Below, piece by piece: positions 34,721-47,929 of a stretch of DNA of 64,000 nt. The stretch is from the NCBI GenBank assembly GCA_940671915.1, contig CALNVZ010002974.1, forward strand, positions 20,026,056 through 20,090,055. The letters run 5' to 3'. The stretch is from Paracentrotus lividus (lineage: Eukaryota > Echinodermata > Echinoidea > Camarodonta > Echinidae). The number at the start of each line of letters is the position of its first letter. Within the stretch, counting starts at the first letter, position 1. The position numbers and the translations under genes are program-made. A model generated the notes under the pieces. The model did not search any database and was not told where the DNA came from. It worked only from the letters and a program-made list of their open reading frames with translations.

Positions 34721-37486
34721 CAGACATCTGAGTTCTCGCATAGCCAAGACAATTTAGTCTGGTAATTCCGAGATAGCTTACAAGATAATTCATTTGCTTT
34801 CACGTAGCTTCACTATACAATTTGCAATTAAACATGATTAATTTAAACTATTGTGTATCATTTCTTTTTTTAAGTTTATTGTCATAAAACAAACAAAAAT
34901 ATGGAACCAAATAACGTATAAGCCATACTAAATACTTTGAATTATCTTTAGAACTACATTTAAACTTTGACCTAATGGCCAGTAACTCTAAAAATAGTAT
35001 TTGAAAGCCTATAACTTAATCTACTATTCAGGAAATTCATCTAGGTGACATCTCTTAGTACGTGAAAGCAGACCATTTTGGACTAAAAATGGCGCTAATC
35101 TATGGAGATTTGAAACTCATTCGTACAGTACAATAATCGTCGATAGTTTTTTTAAGGTGTGGTAATGCACAGATTGGTGAAATCAGTGCAAATACAGATT
35201 AAATTTTTGTATGATTGCTTTAGCACAGATTGCGTTTAAAATAAATCATATGTTTACGCTAATTTTTGGTTTTACAATGGAGGATATTGTATTCTTCCTT
35301 ATTAGTTCCATTGAGGCCACTCATATGTTCGGTGTAACCGATACCTAAATCAAAACGTAAATTTTGACTGAAGTTAACACGCATGTTACGGTTTTGTATT
35401 GGAGAGATTTGAGCAATAATAAAATTCAAGATGAATAAATTTTCTATTGGTCAAAATGAAACTGGCTGGCTATCAGTATTGGTTGAAAACCTGTTTGCGG
35501 ACATCGAAATGTTTTAAAATGTTACTAGTGTAATAAATTGAAGAAGAATAGGTTCGCACAACATTGACATACAAACATCTGAACAAAAAACAATATATTG
35601 TGTATTGCAATGAGCAAGCAAAAGCTTTCGTAAATGTGTGTAAGCAAATTAAAAGGTCTTTGGACAGCAGAACCAGGTCTTGGATATATGTGCCTTATGC
35701 TATCGACAATGTTATCATGCTATTAAATGAGCTTTTTTTGTATTGGAAAAATATTGTAATGATATCTATAGTTTTCCCCTGAAAAAGGGTGATGTAAACC
35801 ATTATTTGTATCTATGTGGAGACAAAATGCAAAATGACTTAGCATTTGAAGCATAAGTACTCGTCGTATAAAAATGGCATGTGCTGAATACTTTCAATAA
35901 TAAATCCCCTTCACAAAAGACTGAGTATTCATTCGCACACATTCCGATCACTAAAAGCGTTATTCAAATGCCCAAAGTGATCAGATTTGATACACAATCG
36001 TTTCGGAAACTAAAACGCGGTGCACGACTCATGTAAAACATGAGCCGGGCTGGTAAGGAAAGAGGAAACATTCGATGGTTTGTAATCTAAACTTGACATG
36101 GTCCTCCATTAGCTAGGCCTAAACATTAGACGCATTCATCCATTCTAATAACGCCTCAAGATCTACTCTGAATATTACGTGTGATTCGTCTTGGGTTAGA
36201 GCAGTAATAGTTCAGTCACACCATTGAAACCGATCAAACCGACCACTAGCTTTGCTTTCCGTGTAAGTACTATTTTTTCGGTTTGGTGTCGTTCGCGGGT
36301 CATTTCACTTGTGTGAAAAAAAAAAAAAAAAAAAGCACGACTATTTGTAAACTTAGCAATGCACAATGCGTAACATCAAAGGTTTTTTTATATTATTTTT
36401 GTTTAAAGCATCATTACATGATTTGAAAAAGAAAGAAGAAGTAAAGAGAGAAAGAGAGAGAGAGAGTGAGTAAGTGAATGACGAGGACAGAGAAGAAGAG
36501 AAAACTTTCACAAACCTAACCTAATAACTTACTTTTAAGTTCACATTTTTACGGTATAAAAGTAACGCATTATCCCACTTCCAGGCCCTCGTTCAAGTTC
36601 TCACACGCAACCTGCTCCATCTTATCCTCCGCTAAAGCACAATATTTATCTTCTTTCTCTACTTCCACGGTGTATTTCATCCTAAATTGTCCCTGACGAC
36701 CGGTAAAACAACGAATCAATAACACCACTACTCTTTCAAAATAGCACTGGCTTGACAAAAAATAATGGCCATCCCAATTATAAGCTTTCAAGATCTACCA
36801 AAGGAGAAAAACGCGCAATCGACTGTTGACTTAACCCTTGTAAAGTGATGTACATGTACGAACAGATTGTTTTTAATGGAATCTCGCTGCTTTTAACTTT
36901 TGTCTGCCGTGTCTAAAATACTGGAATAACTAACCTACCTAATGGCGAGGATTTAACGAGCCTACTTTATCATGAAAGGAGTACACAAATGGAGAATGGG
37001 GGGGGGCGGGGGGGGGGAATCGAATAACGTTTCTGCGCTTGACTTTGTTTTTTTTTGAGGGTCCGTCATGTTGAACTGTCGTTAAATCACTCCTTATCAT
37101 ATCTATCTATGTCAACTTTTTCAACTTTGAAACTTTTTGCAGTGATACATCCATATTATAATTGTGGACAATGCAACTATTCGCAGTTCACGACGGGAAT
37201 TTACCAGTATTGCGAATTCCGAAGCCCCATCAAAGATCTAATCACACATCAAAATGAAAGGAAGTAGAGATGTCCTCACACTGTCCAAAGAATCTTCATT
37301 AAGACTAAAATATGTATTCGTGTGGTCTTGAAGGGGATAATATAATTATAACATACCCAGACGATAAGAGAAAAAAAAGAAGAAAGGGCAAAAAGATAGC
37401 TCAAAACTCAACAGAAATATAAGATTAAATCATAGGTTGACATTTTCCATATAATTGCATAAAAGGGAGAGACAACAGAGCAGAAA

Positions 37487-37591
37487 GAAGAGAGAGAGAG
37501 GAGAGAGAGAGAGGAGAGGGAGGAGAGAGAGAGAGAGAGGAAAGAGGGTGGGAGGGAGAGAGAGAGAGGAGAGAGGGGGGGGGTTGAGTAT
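37487..37591. repeat. (GA)-rich purine tract, copy 2
   Basis: Counterpart of 28487-28612, ending in a G-run. Responsible for the Ser/Leu-rich minus-strand frames. Confidence 0.85.
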
Positions 37592-37649
37592 GGGCAGTGT
37601 GAAATGTCGAGGAAGCGGGATATAAGAGAGAGACAAAGCAGTGAAACAG

Positions 37650-37790
37650 CAGTGTATCCAGGATTTGAAAATAGGTGAGGGGTAGGCGGAATATTAAAAA
37701 TCAAGGGGGTACAGACAAAGGTTCTGTGGTTTTGTATTAACATGATCTTTCAAAAATAGGCCTGTTGCGCCCCCTGGATCCGCCACTGGA
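37650..37790. mobile_element. Short element with TGGCGGATCCAGG-type ends, copy 2
   Basis: Counterpart of 28669-28820: GTATCCAGGATTTGAAAA on the left and CCTGGATCCGCCACTGG on the right. Confidence 0.5.
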
Positions 37791-40009
37791 ACAGGCAGTG
37801 CGGGATGGATGGGGGATTTGGAGCGAGTCATTGGTTTATGAGAATTGCCTATTAACCTTTTGGGTAGCAGTCATTAATGAGCTTTTTAACCGTCATTGAT
37901 TACACTTCAATGCACTTGTCTTAAGATCACCACAGCAACTTTTAAGTTTCTTTGCTCGTTTATATCACCAAAGCCGAATTTTCAAAATATTTGCATTCGG
38001 AAGCAAACTCCCTTCTCTCTTTATATTAATTCCATGTCTTCATATTCCATTACCATTGTATGATAAATAATATGTATGTGATTTCAGGGATCCTTGCATA
38101 CAATTGAATATATATTAAGAAAAATCATGATAATGGTTTCTTCACAGCAAAATAAGAAGGTTTACTGTTTTTAACAACAGAAATACACATTTACGAAGAA
38201 TTGCATATTCTAAACGTGTTCTTGATCAAATCAATTGATTATTTATTTTTTTTACAGCAGTAATATTCATGTTAATTTGTTTACCCTTCTGAGTCCTTTC
38301 TTTATTACAGGGTTTGGCTATACTCGGCTCGAGTGGGCTACAACATGGCACGAAATGCTTTGTAGGGCAGTACGATAAAAATAAGAATGTACAACTGTAT
38401 AACCCAAATGTAACCATTGTTGCCGAGCTGGAAACTGTACCGTTTCTATTTGCACACAACATAGTTTTATTCACTGATGGGGCCACCTGATTTAATTAGA
38501 ATGTATAAATGATTTAATTTAATATGTGCCGGATGTCAGGTCTATGACGAAAGACGAAACTTGGTAAGATTTCAAAGTGTACCCTCTATCTATCAAAAAT
38601 AGAAACTTCTGGCAAAGAGCAACGGAAAGGCTGAAAAGGGGGAAATGTTGACAACATCCAATCTGCGTGTTGAAGAATGAACCCAGATGAGTGGAGACTT
38701 TAATGAGGATGATAAGATTAATTCACGGTTCTTTGCCACCAGAGTAAAGGCCAGAATGTGATTTATGCTCGCTAATTGCAGATAAGAGCTGGTTGAGGAC
38801 TTCTCATGAGGCCTTTATTGGTCTGTGAACGCGCCAAGGAAAGTGGACGCAAGGGTCCTCTTCGTCTTGGCGAATCGTTCGGGAACGGAAGACTGAAGAT
38901 GAGAAATGAATTAACTCCTATCATCAGAGGGCATTAAATCAGGATTCGAAAATATTAAAGTTAAAATGTAAAAACAGTTTTGAAAATATTATCAATGCAT
39001 TCACAATTTTAATATTCCGATTACACCGCGTAGTAACCGCCATTGAAAAGACTGTTGGTATATAATTTTGTCTTCTTTAAAAAAAAACAGTTTATGTACT
39101 TCTAAACATTCATATTAAATGAGTCGAAAAACAATATGAACAGGAATATTTATCTAGTTATTCAAGAAAGTTTCAACTCTAAAATGGATTGCATTAATTT
39201 AGTCTACGAGCAAGATACATTACGTGTGTTCGGAATACCAATAGCTTATGCATTAAGTGCTTTATGTGTGTCAAGTACCCCCTTCAGTTGTACAGGTCCA
39301 GTAAATGTGCGGAGTGGTCACATTTTAACAGGCGAAATGCAAACGGAGTGGACGAGGAGAGCAATGACATTCCTATATTGTAAGCCCTCATGGAAGGCCC
39401 CAATTTAAATTTGAAATGTCAAAAATTCTATGTGCATTATTACTCTCCCGAATTACATTTTTTTGTTGTAAAATTGAGAAGGTTGTATAGCACAATCATT
39501 TCCGTTAGCAAATGCCCCAAAATTACAGAAGTTTATCAAACTTCTGATCGCTCGCTAAAAGTTTAAATAAGTGGGCAAGCCACGAATTTGTTTAAAAGAT
39601 GATCACCATCAGTTTGTAAGAGCAATACGCATGTTTCCTTTTCGTACTTTACCCCCTATCTCTCGAAAAATAAACAACAACACACAAAGAAAACTTTTAA
39701 AAAAGTGGAAACATTGGATTGCCGATATCACTTCTCGTGTACCTTCTTGCTCTGTGCCTTTTTGCCAGACATCTTGGTCATTTGTTGTTATGAATGATAA
39801 ATTCGTCTCCTTGTAAGTGATCCCACATTCGTCACTAGCTTCAGTCGGATCGATTTTTGGGATCGCATGGCACGAGTTCCTTCAATTGTTTCCGTGGCCA
39901 TCGTACTTTTGTTTGATATGAAGGTATATTTTTGTCCGAATAGTTCATATCCTGCCACAACAGTCAACAAGGTTGAAAATAGACAACATCCAAAGAATGT
40001 AACACAATT

Positions 40010-40200
40010 AACGATATATTGGCTCAGTAGAAAGAGCGTCCGCCTCATAATCCGGAGGTCTTGGATTCGAAACCCGACCGCGTTATACCAAAAGACGTTA
40101 AACGATGGGAGTTGCTGCTACCCTGTTTGGCGTTCATCAAGAAAGGGATAGAGTAATGTGGAACTGGCGCCACTCAGTGGCTGCCGTGCCCACGATTATA
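40010..40200 (+). mobile_element. tRNA-derived SINE, copy 2
   Basis: Counterpart of 31013-31200 with a better preserved head: box A TGGCTCAGTAG, a CAT anticodon loop in a paired stem, and box B near GGATTCGAAACCC. The acceptor-like end is CGCGTTATACCA. The tail begins AAAGACGTTAAAC and carries TTTGGCGTTCATCAAG. The body downstream has no tRNA structure, so it is a SINE. Head similarity to a Met-type tRNA is by anticodon only. Confidence 0.75.
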
Positions 40201-41659
40201 TATAATAAGGTTTTGCAAGTTTTCTTGCGAATTCATTCATTTTCACATGTTACCCAAGGCCTGCGACTACTGCGTCCCACACATATACTTAAGGATTTAT
40301 TCATGTTTTGGGGCCTTCAAACGTTGGGGAGGGGATGTAAAAGTCTTAACGACAGAAAGTTCAAACCCTGACACCATAACACTTCTCCGAACCATATTTT
40401 AACATTATACTAATTTCCATGAAACGGCTATAATCTACGCTGGGGTATTTTTCTTATGCAATAACATAAATCCCCTATCATGCCTATCCACTTTAATTAT
40501 GACATGAATGATTACATTTAAAAGCTTACCGCATTTCTTACTCACTCATCATACTTCATACATCGAAAGGTCAGACATGGCATACAGTGATCATGGGTTC
40601 CCAGAAGTAATAAACAAAAATAAACGCTTTCAGACATTTCAGTTGTGACTCTAGACACACAGATACAGATCCATGATCATGCAGTGGGGAGGCTCAGTCC
40701 AAGCAGTTGCTGCACCTGGGGGTATTTAAAGCGAAATTATTGTCTTGGTCTTGAGATTGACATTTTGGAAGACACTGTTTAAAAGTGCTCTGGAAAGGTT
40801 GATACCAGTGCACCTAAGCATTGTTGTGTGCTATGAGGTTTTTTAGATTCGCTAGAATAATAACAAATTAACCCAATTCTGTTTAGAGTCGCATGCACAT
40901 CACACAGAAATGGATATATGGGACTACACAAAATGTTCGGTCCGAATATTCCGGCAGTTTTGGGGTATAATAATTTAGTGGGGGTACTAAGTTAATTAGC
41001 TATTCACGTAAATCCTAATAGTTAGTAGCCTATTAGTATGGCTTCTAACTTAGTAGGAGTATTAGGTTAAATAGCTATTCATGTTTTCAGTCATGTTTGC
41101 TGGCATTTCTGTAATTAAGCAAAACATAGAACATGCGCATAAACATTAACACAAAATTTCATGGTTGATGGGCCTGTATGGATAGGGTTGATTTTTTTAA
41201 AACGAATTGACAGACTCTAGCGTTGTGTGTCTTGCTTTATAGCGACTAAGATTCCTGCAATTATGTTTACACCGTGCAGTACAACGTCGCTTCATGGCAA
41301 CTATTAGTATACATGATATTCGTGCCCTATGCAGATAGGTGTAAGGAATTACCGACCCCTAAGCCATAATTTATTCATGAAGGTTCTGAATTTGATCGCT
41401 TGCTATCCAGATATGATCGATAATATCGCGTGTTTGGGGTCATGATCGCGCTTGGAGCCAGAAGGGCGCTATTGCAGATCAAGGATGTTCCGTTGGAGCC
41501 AAAGGGCTTATTACCATTGACTTTGTACAGTAATAACGCCACTTATGGCTCTCAACGGAACATCTATAAGATGAATAACGCCCTTAATGGCTCCAACAGA
41601 CATATATATGATTGGTTAGAGATGTGAGATTGCAAAAGAATACATATAACAAGTAGAGC

Positions 41660-41665
41660 AAGAGA

Positions 41666-41697
<32 letters not shown>

Positions 41698-41715
41698 GGG
41701 GGGGGAGGGAGAGGT
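41660..41715. repeat. (GA)n tract with G-run, copy 2
   Basis: Counterpart of 32697-32756. Followed by an A-run at about 41912-41931 and a G-run near 41980. Confidence 0.8.
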
Positions 41716-43283
41716 GTCTTGTCATATTATCTACGCTTATGACGTCATATTTGTTTCATTATGATGACCGTACTGTAATGGGGTGCTTTACTCTGATCAG
41801 GAGGGTAAATGGTCTTCCCACAGCACTACCGACATATCAGCGAATGGATGTGAATGGTCATGAGAGTTTCATCGTTGAAGAGTGTGCGTGGCGGGTGTAC
41901 CGAATGGGTGCAAAAAAAAAAAAAAAAAAAAAGGACAACAAACAAAAGGGGCGTTTAAACCTTTTGATAGGGGGATGAGGGGGGGGGGGTGCGCGAGGAA
42001 TAATGTTAATTAAACATGACCTCATTGAAATGTAAATTTACTGTGAAATACACGTGGCAGTTTACAATTTAACATTGTAAGAAGCAATGCAAGCAATATA
42101 TATTTTTTCTTTAAACAATGTCAATAAAAATTGTTCTAGTCCTGAAAGTCGAACGCTACAAAAGATTAAAAGATCATACACTTAATTATTAATTTTCACT
42201 TGGCTGACAGCAGAACTAATTCCAAAGTAGGCTAAAGAATACTCTAATCCACAACTTTTGCATCAACGTTGAAATAAACTCCACCACTGACAACCTCAGG
42301 ATCTAATTAGGGATTCTTACACAAGCCTATTGTCATTAAAGGTCTCATTAATTACAATAGTATATCATTTCGCAAATCATCCTTCCACACTTGACTGAAT
42401 CCATTCCGAAAAAAAAGAGAATATAATTACATTTTGAAAATAATGAAGACGTCAGGTTTCCCATTAAAGCGAATAGGCATTGCACTTCTGTAATTACGGT
42501 AACGAGTCTGCCTGGGCTAGGTTTAATGAACATTGCACCTTTCAAACACATTACGCCTCTGTCTCTACCACGTCAAACGCATGCTTATTGTGAAGAGATA
42601 AAAGGGGGATATTGTTAATAACAAAGCGAACTGCACTTTACACTGCGTATTCTTTCTTCAATCTATAGTTGATAATAACTTTTATGCGATGGTTTCGAAG
42701 GTATATCGCGGAGAGCTCGCCACCGTTGATATTAAGTGCTAACCGAATTATGGCGTTATATGTTTTGGCAGTATGACATTGAGGTCTGGAATCACTGCTA
42801 CGTGACTCATGGTTGATCTACTACTTGATCTCGAGTATGCTTGGCAATAATCTGCGTCATGTGTGATTACACAGCAGCGGTTGGGTGGGATTTAGGGTGT
42901 ATACCCACCCCCAAATCTTGCCAATTCCAAAGGATTGAAAAGGGTCTTTTCTAAATTTCATTGATGATTGCATTTCACTACACGCACACACTGACTTGAT
43001 AAAATTTGGTCTCATTTTGATAATAAGCACCTTTCTATTATTTTAAGACCATACAAGTCATGCGGAAATGTGATTATATATACAATTTCCAGTTCGATTT
43101 TGAGATGGTTACTTACAACTTTGCCAAGCCACACAAATATTTGTTTTTACTTCTATGAATTCCTGTTCTTAAAAAAAAGTGGACAATTTACCCATTAAAG
43201 GAATTCTGTTTAGGTAGAACAACATAAACCGGTAAAGAAAAAAAAAAGGCCATGCTAATAGTCGGGTTTAGTCAATGACATTT

Positions 43284-43309
43284 TGTGTGTGTGTGTGTGT
43301 GTGTGTGTT
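43284..43309. repeat. (TG)n microsatellite, copy 2
   Basis: About 12 TG dinucleotides. Counterpart of the shorter array at 34347. Confidence 0.8.
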
Positions 43310-45203
43310 TTGCATCTGACACCAATGCACATAAAAAATCAACAAGCCGATGTATGAGAACTGCAGAGGTCCTTTGTTGCAACGATCTCCCGTGTGGAAA
43401 GAAGGGTCGAGGGAGTGCATTACATCGTATTACCAGCTTGAAGATGCGCTAATAAATCCCGGCTGCTGTCCCTCCCACCTTCAAACCACCGCTACGTCAA
43501 ATCACATCATCATAAAGGCAGGTTTATTACCTCTCTCAATAATGCATTACCCCTTTACACAAAGCCAAGGTGCACAGCCTCGCCGGATTACTTTACACTT
43601 TATCACACCGCGCCGCCAGCGAGAGATGCGTCATTGCTAGTCTAAAGGGGTCCAGACTCTGAGTTTCGCATAGCCAAGGACATTTTAGTCTGTAATCCAA
43701 TAGCTACAGATATTCATTTGCTTTCACGTAGCTTCACTATCAATTTCGCAATTAAAATGATTCATTAAACTATTGTGTATCATTTCTTTTTTTAAGTTTA
43801 TTGTATAAAACAAACAAAAATATGGAACAAATAACGTATAAGCCATACTAAATACTTTGAATTATCGTTTAAACTACATTTAAACTTTGACCTAATGGCC
43901 AGTAACTCTAAATATATTTGAAAAGCTATACTTACTTTACATAAATTCAGGAAATCATCTAGGTGACAACTCTTATACGTGAAAGCAGACATTTGGACTA
44001 AATGGCGCTAATCTACGGTAGATATTAACTCATCGGTACATACAAAAATCGTCGATAGTTTTTTTAGTGTGGTAATACAGATTGTGAATAGTGCAAATAC
44101 AGATTCAAATTTTTTATGGGTTGCTTTTAGCAACAATTGCGTTTACAAATAAACCATATGTTTACTCTAATTTTTGGTTTTACAATGAGAGGATATTTGT
44201 ATTTCTTCCTTTATTAGTCCATTGAGGCCACCATAGTTCGGTGAAACCGAACCTAAATCAAAACGTAATTTGACTGAAGTTAAACCATGTTACGGTTTTT
44301 GTATTGGAAGGATTTTGAGCAATAAATCAAATTCAAATAATAAATTTTCTTTGTCAAAAATGAAAACTACCTTGTCTTGCCGACATCAAATGTTGTTAAA
44401 ATGTAGCTAGTGTATAAATTGAGAGAAGAATAGGTTCGGCACAACATTGATACAAAAACACAAAAAACAATATATTGTGTATTGGCAATGAGCAAGCAAA
44501 AGCTCTTCGCTTAAATGTGTTAAAGCAAATTAAAAGGTCTTTGGACAGCAGAACCAGGTCTTGGAATATGCTTATGCATATCGACAATGTTACATGCTAA
44601 TTAAATGAGCTTTTTTTTTGTATTGGAAAAAATATTGTATGATATCTATAGTTTCCCTGAAAAAGGGTGATGTAACCATTATTTGTATCTATGTGGAATC
44701 AAAATGCAAAATGACCTTGCATTTGAAACATAATATATCGCGTATAAAAAAGGCATGTGCTTGAATACTTTCACATAAATAACATCCCCTTCACAAAAAG
44801 ACCTTGCATATTCATTCGCCACTCCGATCACTAAAAGCGTTATTCAAATGCCCAAGAGTGATCAGATTTGATACAAAACAATCGTTTCGAAACTAAAACG
44901 CGGTGCACGAGCTCATTAAACATGAGTCCCGGGGCTGGTAACGGGAAAGAGGAAACATTCGATGGTTGTAATTAAACTTGACATGGTCTCCATTAGCAGG
45001 CCTAACCATAGACGCATCATCCATCTAATACGCCTCAAGGATCTACTCTGAATATTCACCCGTGGTATACCGTCTTGGTTAGAGCAGTATAGTTCAGTCA
45101 CACCATTGAAACCGACTCCAAACCGACCACTAGCTTTGCATTTCGTGGTAATGTAATATTTTGTTCGGTTTGGTGTCGGTTCGCGGTCAGTTTCACTTGT
45201 GTG

Positions 45204-46019
45204 ACTCTGTTATGTGTGTTTCGGAATAGAGGTTGGTAATCCGTGAATGGCGTTACACGCAAGGACAATGACATTGTTTAAGAAAAATATACAAATATCT
45301 CATCACGTACAATCATGGGACAACTGTTTTGATGATGATTATAACAATAATAATTAAGAAAATGAAAACATTTGTGACAGGGACTTTGAGCTTAAACTCC
45401 AAATTACATATATTGGAAAAAAAAGGGCTTTTAAATCTGCATATGGGACAATGCTAAAATGTAAAAAAAAAAACCCTTTAAAAACAAGCATGTTCTCATT
45501 ATTTCATAATCGAACACGCAAAAATGTTCTCCTTGTGCACATTGATAAAGAGCACATATAATGTCATTTCGAAGATATTAAGAGACTACAATGGCACAGG
45601 TAGTATAATCACTGAAACATATTATGGTCATGGCGATTTATCAGGAATGATAGGAGGAGACAACACCAGAGTTGGGAACGACATCATAATTCCTGATTTT
45701 GGGTTAGCCAGGATCACTCGTCGGTACCTCATAAAGATTTCAGCCAACGCATGAAATAGCGCAATCTACGACAGCCCACCTGAACGTAGCGAGCAAAATA
45801 TTGAAGCGAACTTTAACATAGCTCCGAGTTGGTCGCCTCATAGTAGGGATGGCCACACAAAAGCAAAAAGCCACTAGAACGGTTTCCACTTCACGTATGT
45901 TCATAGCGGCAAGACTGAGCGGGTCGCCATGTTGTAAAGAATCAATGCACCTGAACAATGCCATGAACAACTGAACAATGCCATTACATGATCAATGCCG
46001 CACGCGCACGCCTAACCCT
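45204..46019. other. Unique sequence without firm gene
   Basis: The sequence after the duplicated segment is free of long-read-type indel scars as far as I can judge. 45740-46015 is GC-richer with several CpGs, and frames are open on both strands (plus 45524-45754, minus 45740-45970). No acceptor/donor pair supports an exon. A repeated AACAATGCCAT block occurs at 45954 and 45974. Confidence 0.4.
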
Positions 46020-46845
46020 AATGAATATTCATGAAGCATAGTCCCACGCTATGTATTTTGTGTATGTACTTAAACGACGATTTACAAGAAAGCACACAAA
46101 ATACATCTTTGCCAAATATCACAGAAATATCGTTGATATACTTTTAAATAAGATACAAGATACAAGATAGCCACAGAAATTCAGAGAAGACGAAGAACTG
46201 GGTTGAAAGTTAGAAGTTCCAAAAAATCAAATTATGATAGTAGGCTTGCTTCAATTACGTAAATCATCAAATTAGTTTGTAATTGCCTTTGGAGCCTGAT
46301 TACCTAAATTGTTTATATCGATGGAAGATTAAAGGGAAAACGTCACCAAATTCGTAAGAAGAACATTTTAAATCTCATTATATATTTTACTGATTTTTTA
46401 TTTTTTTAAATCAGCCTTGGAGTGAGACAACCTCGCATGACCTTGTTAGCATAATGATACATTGTCCCACATGATGTATTTTGTGTATGTAATTAAACGA
46501 CGATTTACAAAAGAGCACACAAAATACATCTTTACCAAATATCACAGCAACATCGCATTATACTATCACATTAGATCCAAGATACAAGATAGTCACTTAA
46601 ATTCAGAGAAGACGACAAATTGATGAAAGTTAAAATCAAATTATTATAGTAGCCTTGCTTCAATTACGTTAATCATGAAATGAGTTTTTAATTGCCTTTG
46701 GAGCCTGATTACCAAAATTGTTTATTCAGATGGAAATTTTAGGAGATAACATGACCAAATGCGTAAGTAGCACATTTTAAATCTCAATAGATATTTTACT
46801 GAAAGTTTTAAGAAATTTTTTCAACCTTGGAGAAAGACAAAAAGA
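46020..46845. repeat. Two tandem units of ~423 bp
   Basis: Both units contain TATTTTGTGTATGTA.TTAAACGACGATTTACAA, GCACACAAAATACATCTTT, AAGATACAAGATAG and AATTGCCTTTGGAGCCTGATTACC in the same order. The first runs from about 46037 and the second from about 46460. They differ by substitutions and a few indels, at clearly lower identity than recent copies, so this is a real and older tandem duplication. Within each unit AAATACA and TGTATTT blocks flank a short hairpin. Non-coding. Confidence 0.8.
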
Positions 46846-47072
46846 GAAAATAATCAGCGGCCTCTTGCGCCCATGCCTATATATCTGTCAACATGGTCCC
46901 GCCTTCAGTTCCCCCATTGGTTGTACATAATATGAACATACGTGACTTCACTGTATTGATGTAGTCACCCATGCATTAATTTTACAATGCAAACATGCAC
47001 TGCCTACTCAATAATACACAGGCAGAGAAACAGCAAAATTTTCAATAAAAAACAGCTTTCGAAATTGTCTTT

Positions 47073-47351
47073 TGGCCAGTGGTAAATATCAATCATTTTT
47101 ATTCCTAATTGGTCTGTTTCTTCCTTAGAAAATACCTCAGCAGAAGATCAACTTCTCCTGTTGGAAATATTGATATAAAAAAAATACAGCGTGTTCAAAG
47201 TGATGCTTCTGTGTGATGTGTGTTATGACTGGAATTTCTCATGATTGGAATAGATTCAGATAAGGAGAAGTAGATATTTATAAAATTTAACTATTTTTGA
47301 ACAAAAAATGTATTGGGGTGAAAAACAAAGAACAATGTTTACCACTGGCCA
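47073..47351. mobile_element. 279-bp inverted-repeat (MITE-like) element
   Basis: TGGCCAGTGGTAAA at 47073-47086 is matched exactly by its reverse complement at 47338-47351. Both sides are flanked by T-runs, compatible with a TTT target duplication. Non-coding interior. Family not assigned. Confidence 0.65.
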
Positions 47352-47708
47352 TTTAAGTTTTAAAATTACTCTACCCTGTCTAACACTCTGCTCTGAGCCA
47401 CACCACCATGAAATAGCCCATTGTCTAGGGTGTTCCTATTGAAACATGCCCTATGGAGTATTTTTCCACGGTGGTCATATTGGATCACATACGGTAACAT
47501 GCATGTCAAACCATCAGTTTTGTACTGCCATAAATTGTATATTTGTATCTACTCAATTGTGTTACTATAATCTCATGTCATGTTGATACACACATAGAAA
47601 ATGTTTGGTATGATTTGGTTTAATAAATCAAAGACAAAACAACCATAAACTTGAGCTTTTATTGCATTTTCTGGCTTTGTCTGAAACTTGTTAAAGTGTT
47701 CTAGCAGC

Positions 47709-47816
47709 TCATTGGTAATCTGAGACACTCTTTGGGTCATATCTTTGAAACGGAACATCCAATTGTGATAATTCAAGTACCAAAATGTTTCTTTTAAAAT
47801 GCTCTATCAAATAAGC
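47709..47816 (-). CDS. Candidate terminal exon, unknown gene
   Basis: On the minus strand a strong acceptor (TTTAAGTTGTTTTTGCTAG, AG at 47818-47817) precedes 35 open codons and a TGA at 47711-47709. The peptide includes VLELSQLDVPFQRYDPKSVS. An AATAAA signal follows about 45 nt after the stop (47663-47658). Acceptor, stop and polyadenylation signal together look like a last exon, but each is easy to find by chance in this composition. An overlapping 67-codon frame (minus 47573-47776) runs through the same DNA in another phase. No family recognised. Confidence 0.25.
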   Translation of the reverse strand, partial: AYLIEHFKRNILVLELSQLDVPFQRYDPKSVSDYQ

Positions 47817-47929
47817 CTAGCAAAAACAACTTAAAAATAACTTAAAATTTTAGTGGACATCCCTACTCATAGAAAATAGTCATAGAAAACAGTCATCTCA
47901 AAGGTAAATTGTCACTTGGTCTAAACCTA

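Larger units (their letters stand above)
27390..36315. repeat. 8.9-kb direct repeat, copy 1 (probable assembly duplication)
   Basis: The segment beginning with an A-run and GCACGACTATT and ending TTTCACTTGTGTG is repeated immediately downstream over its full length. The copies differ mostly by one-base insertions and deletions, often in homopolymers, every 10-30 bp, with few substitutions. Real duplications diverge mainly by substitution, so this pattern points to two uncorrected long-read versions of one locus. Reading frames inside (for example minus 28304-28729, minus 32195-32596, plus 30640-30945) are broken differently in the two copies and are not reliable. Contents include a GA tract, an element with GGATCCGCCA ends, a SINE and several single-copy islands. 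Confidence 0.85.
36316..45203. repeat. 8.9-kb direct repeat, copy 2 (probable assembly duplication)
   Basis: Second version of the segment at 27390-36315, directly abutting it and ending at the same TTTCACTTGTGTG, after which unique sequence (ACTCTGTTATG) resumes. It has the same order of contents: GA tract, GGATCCGCCA element, SINE, second GA tract with G-run, TG array and islands. The differences are dominated by single-base indels scattered evenly. Neither copy is consistently the more complete: box B of the SINE is better here, while several other spots are better in copy 1. That suggests both are raw-read consensus of low depth. Confidence 0.85.

Noticed and set aside
27390..45203. A biological segmental duplication carrying two gene copies
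   Set aside because: The indel-dominated, evenly spread differences and adjacency to a 25-N gap favour an assembly artefact. No intact gene is present in either copy.
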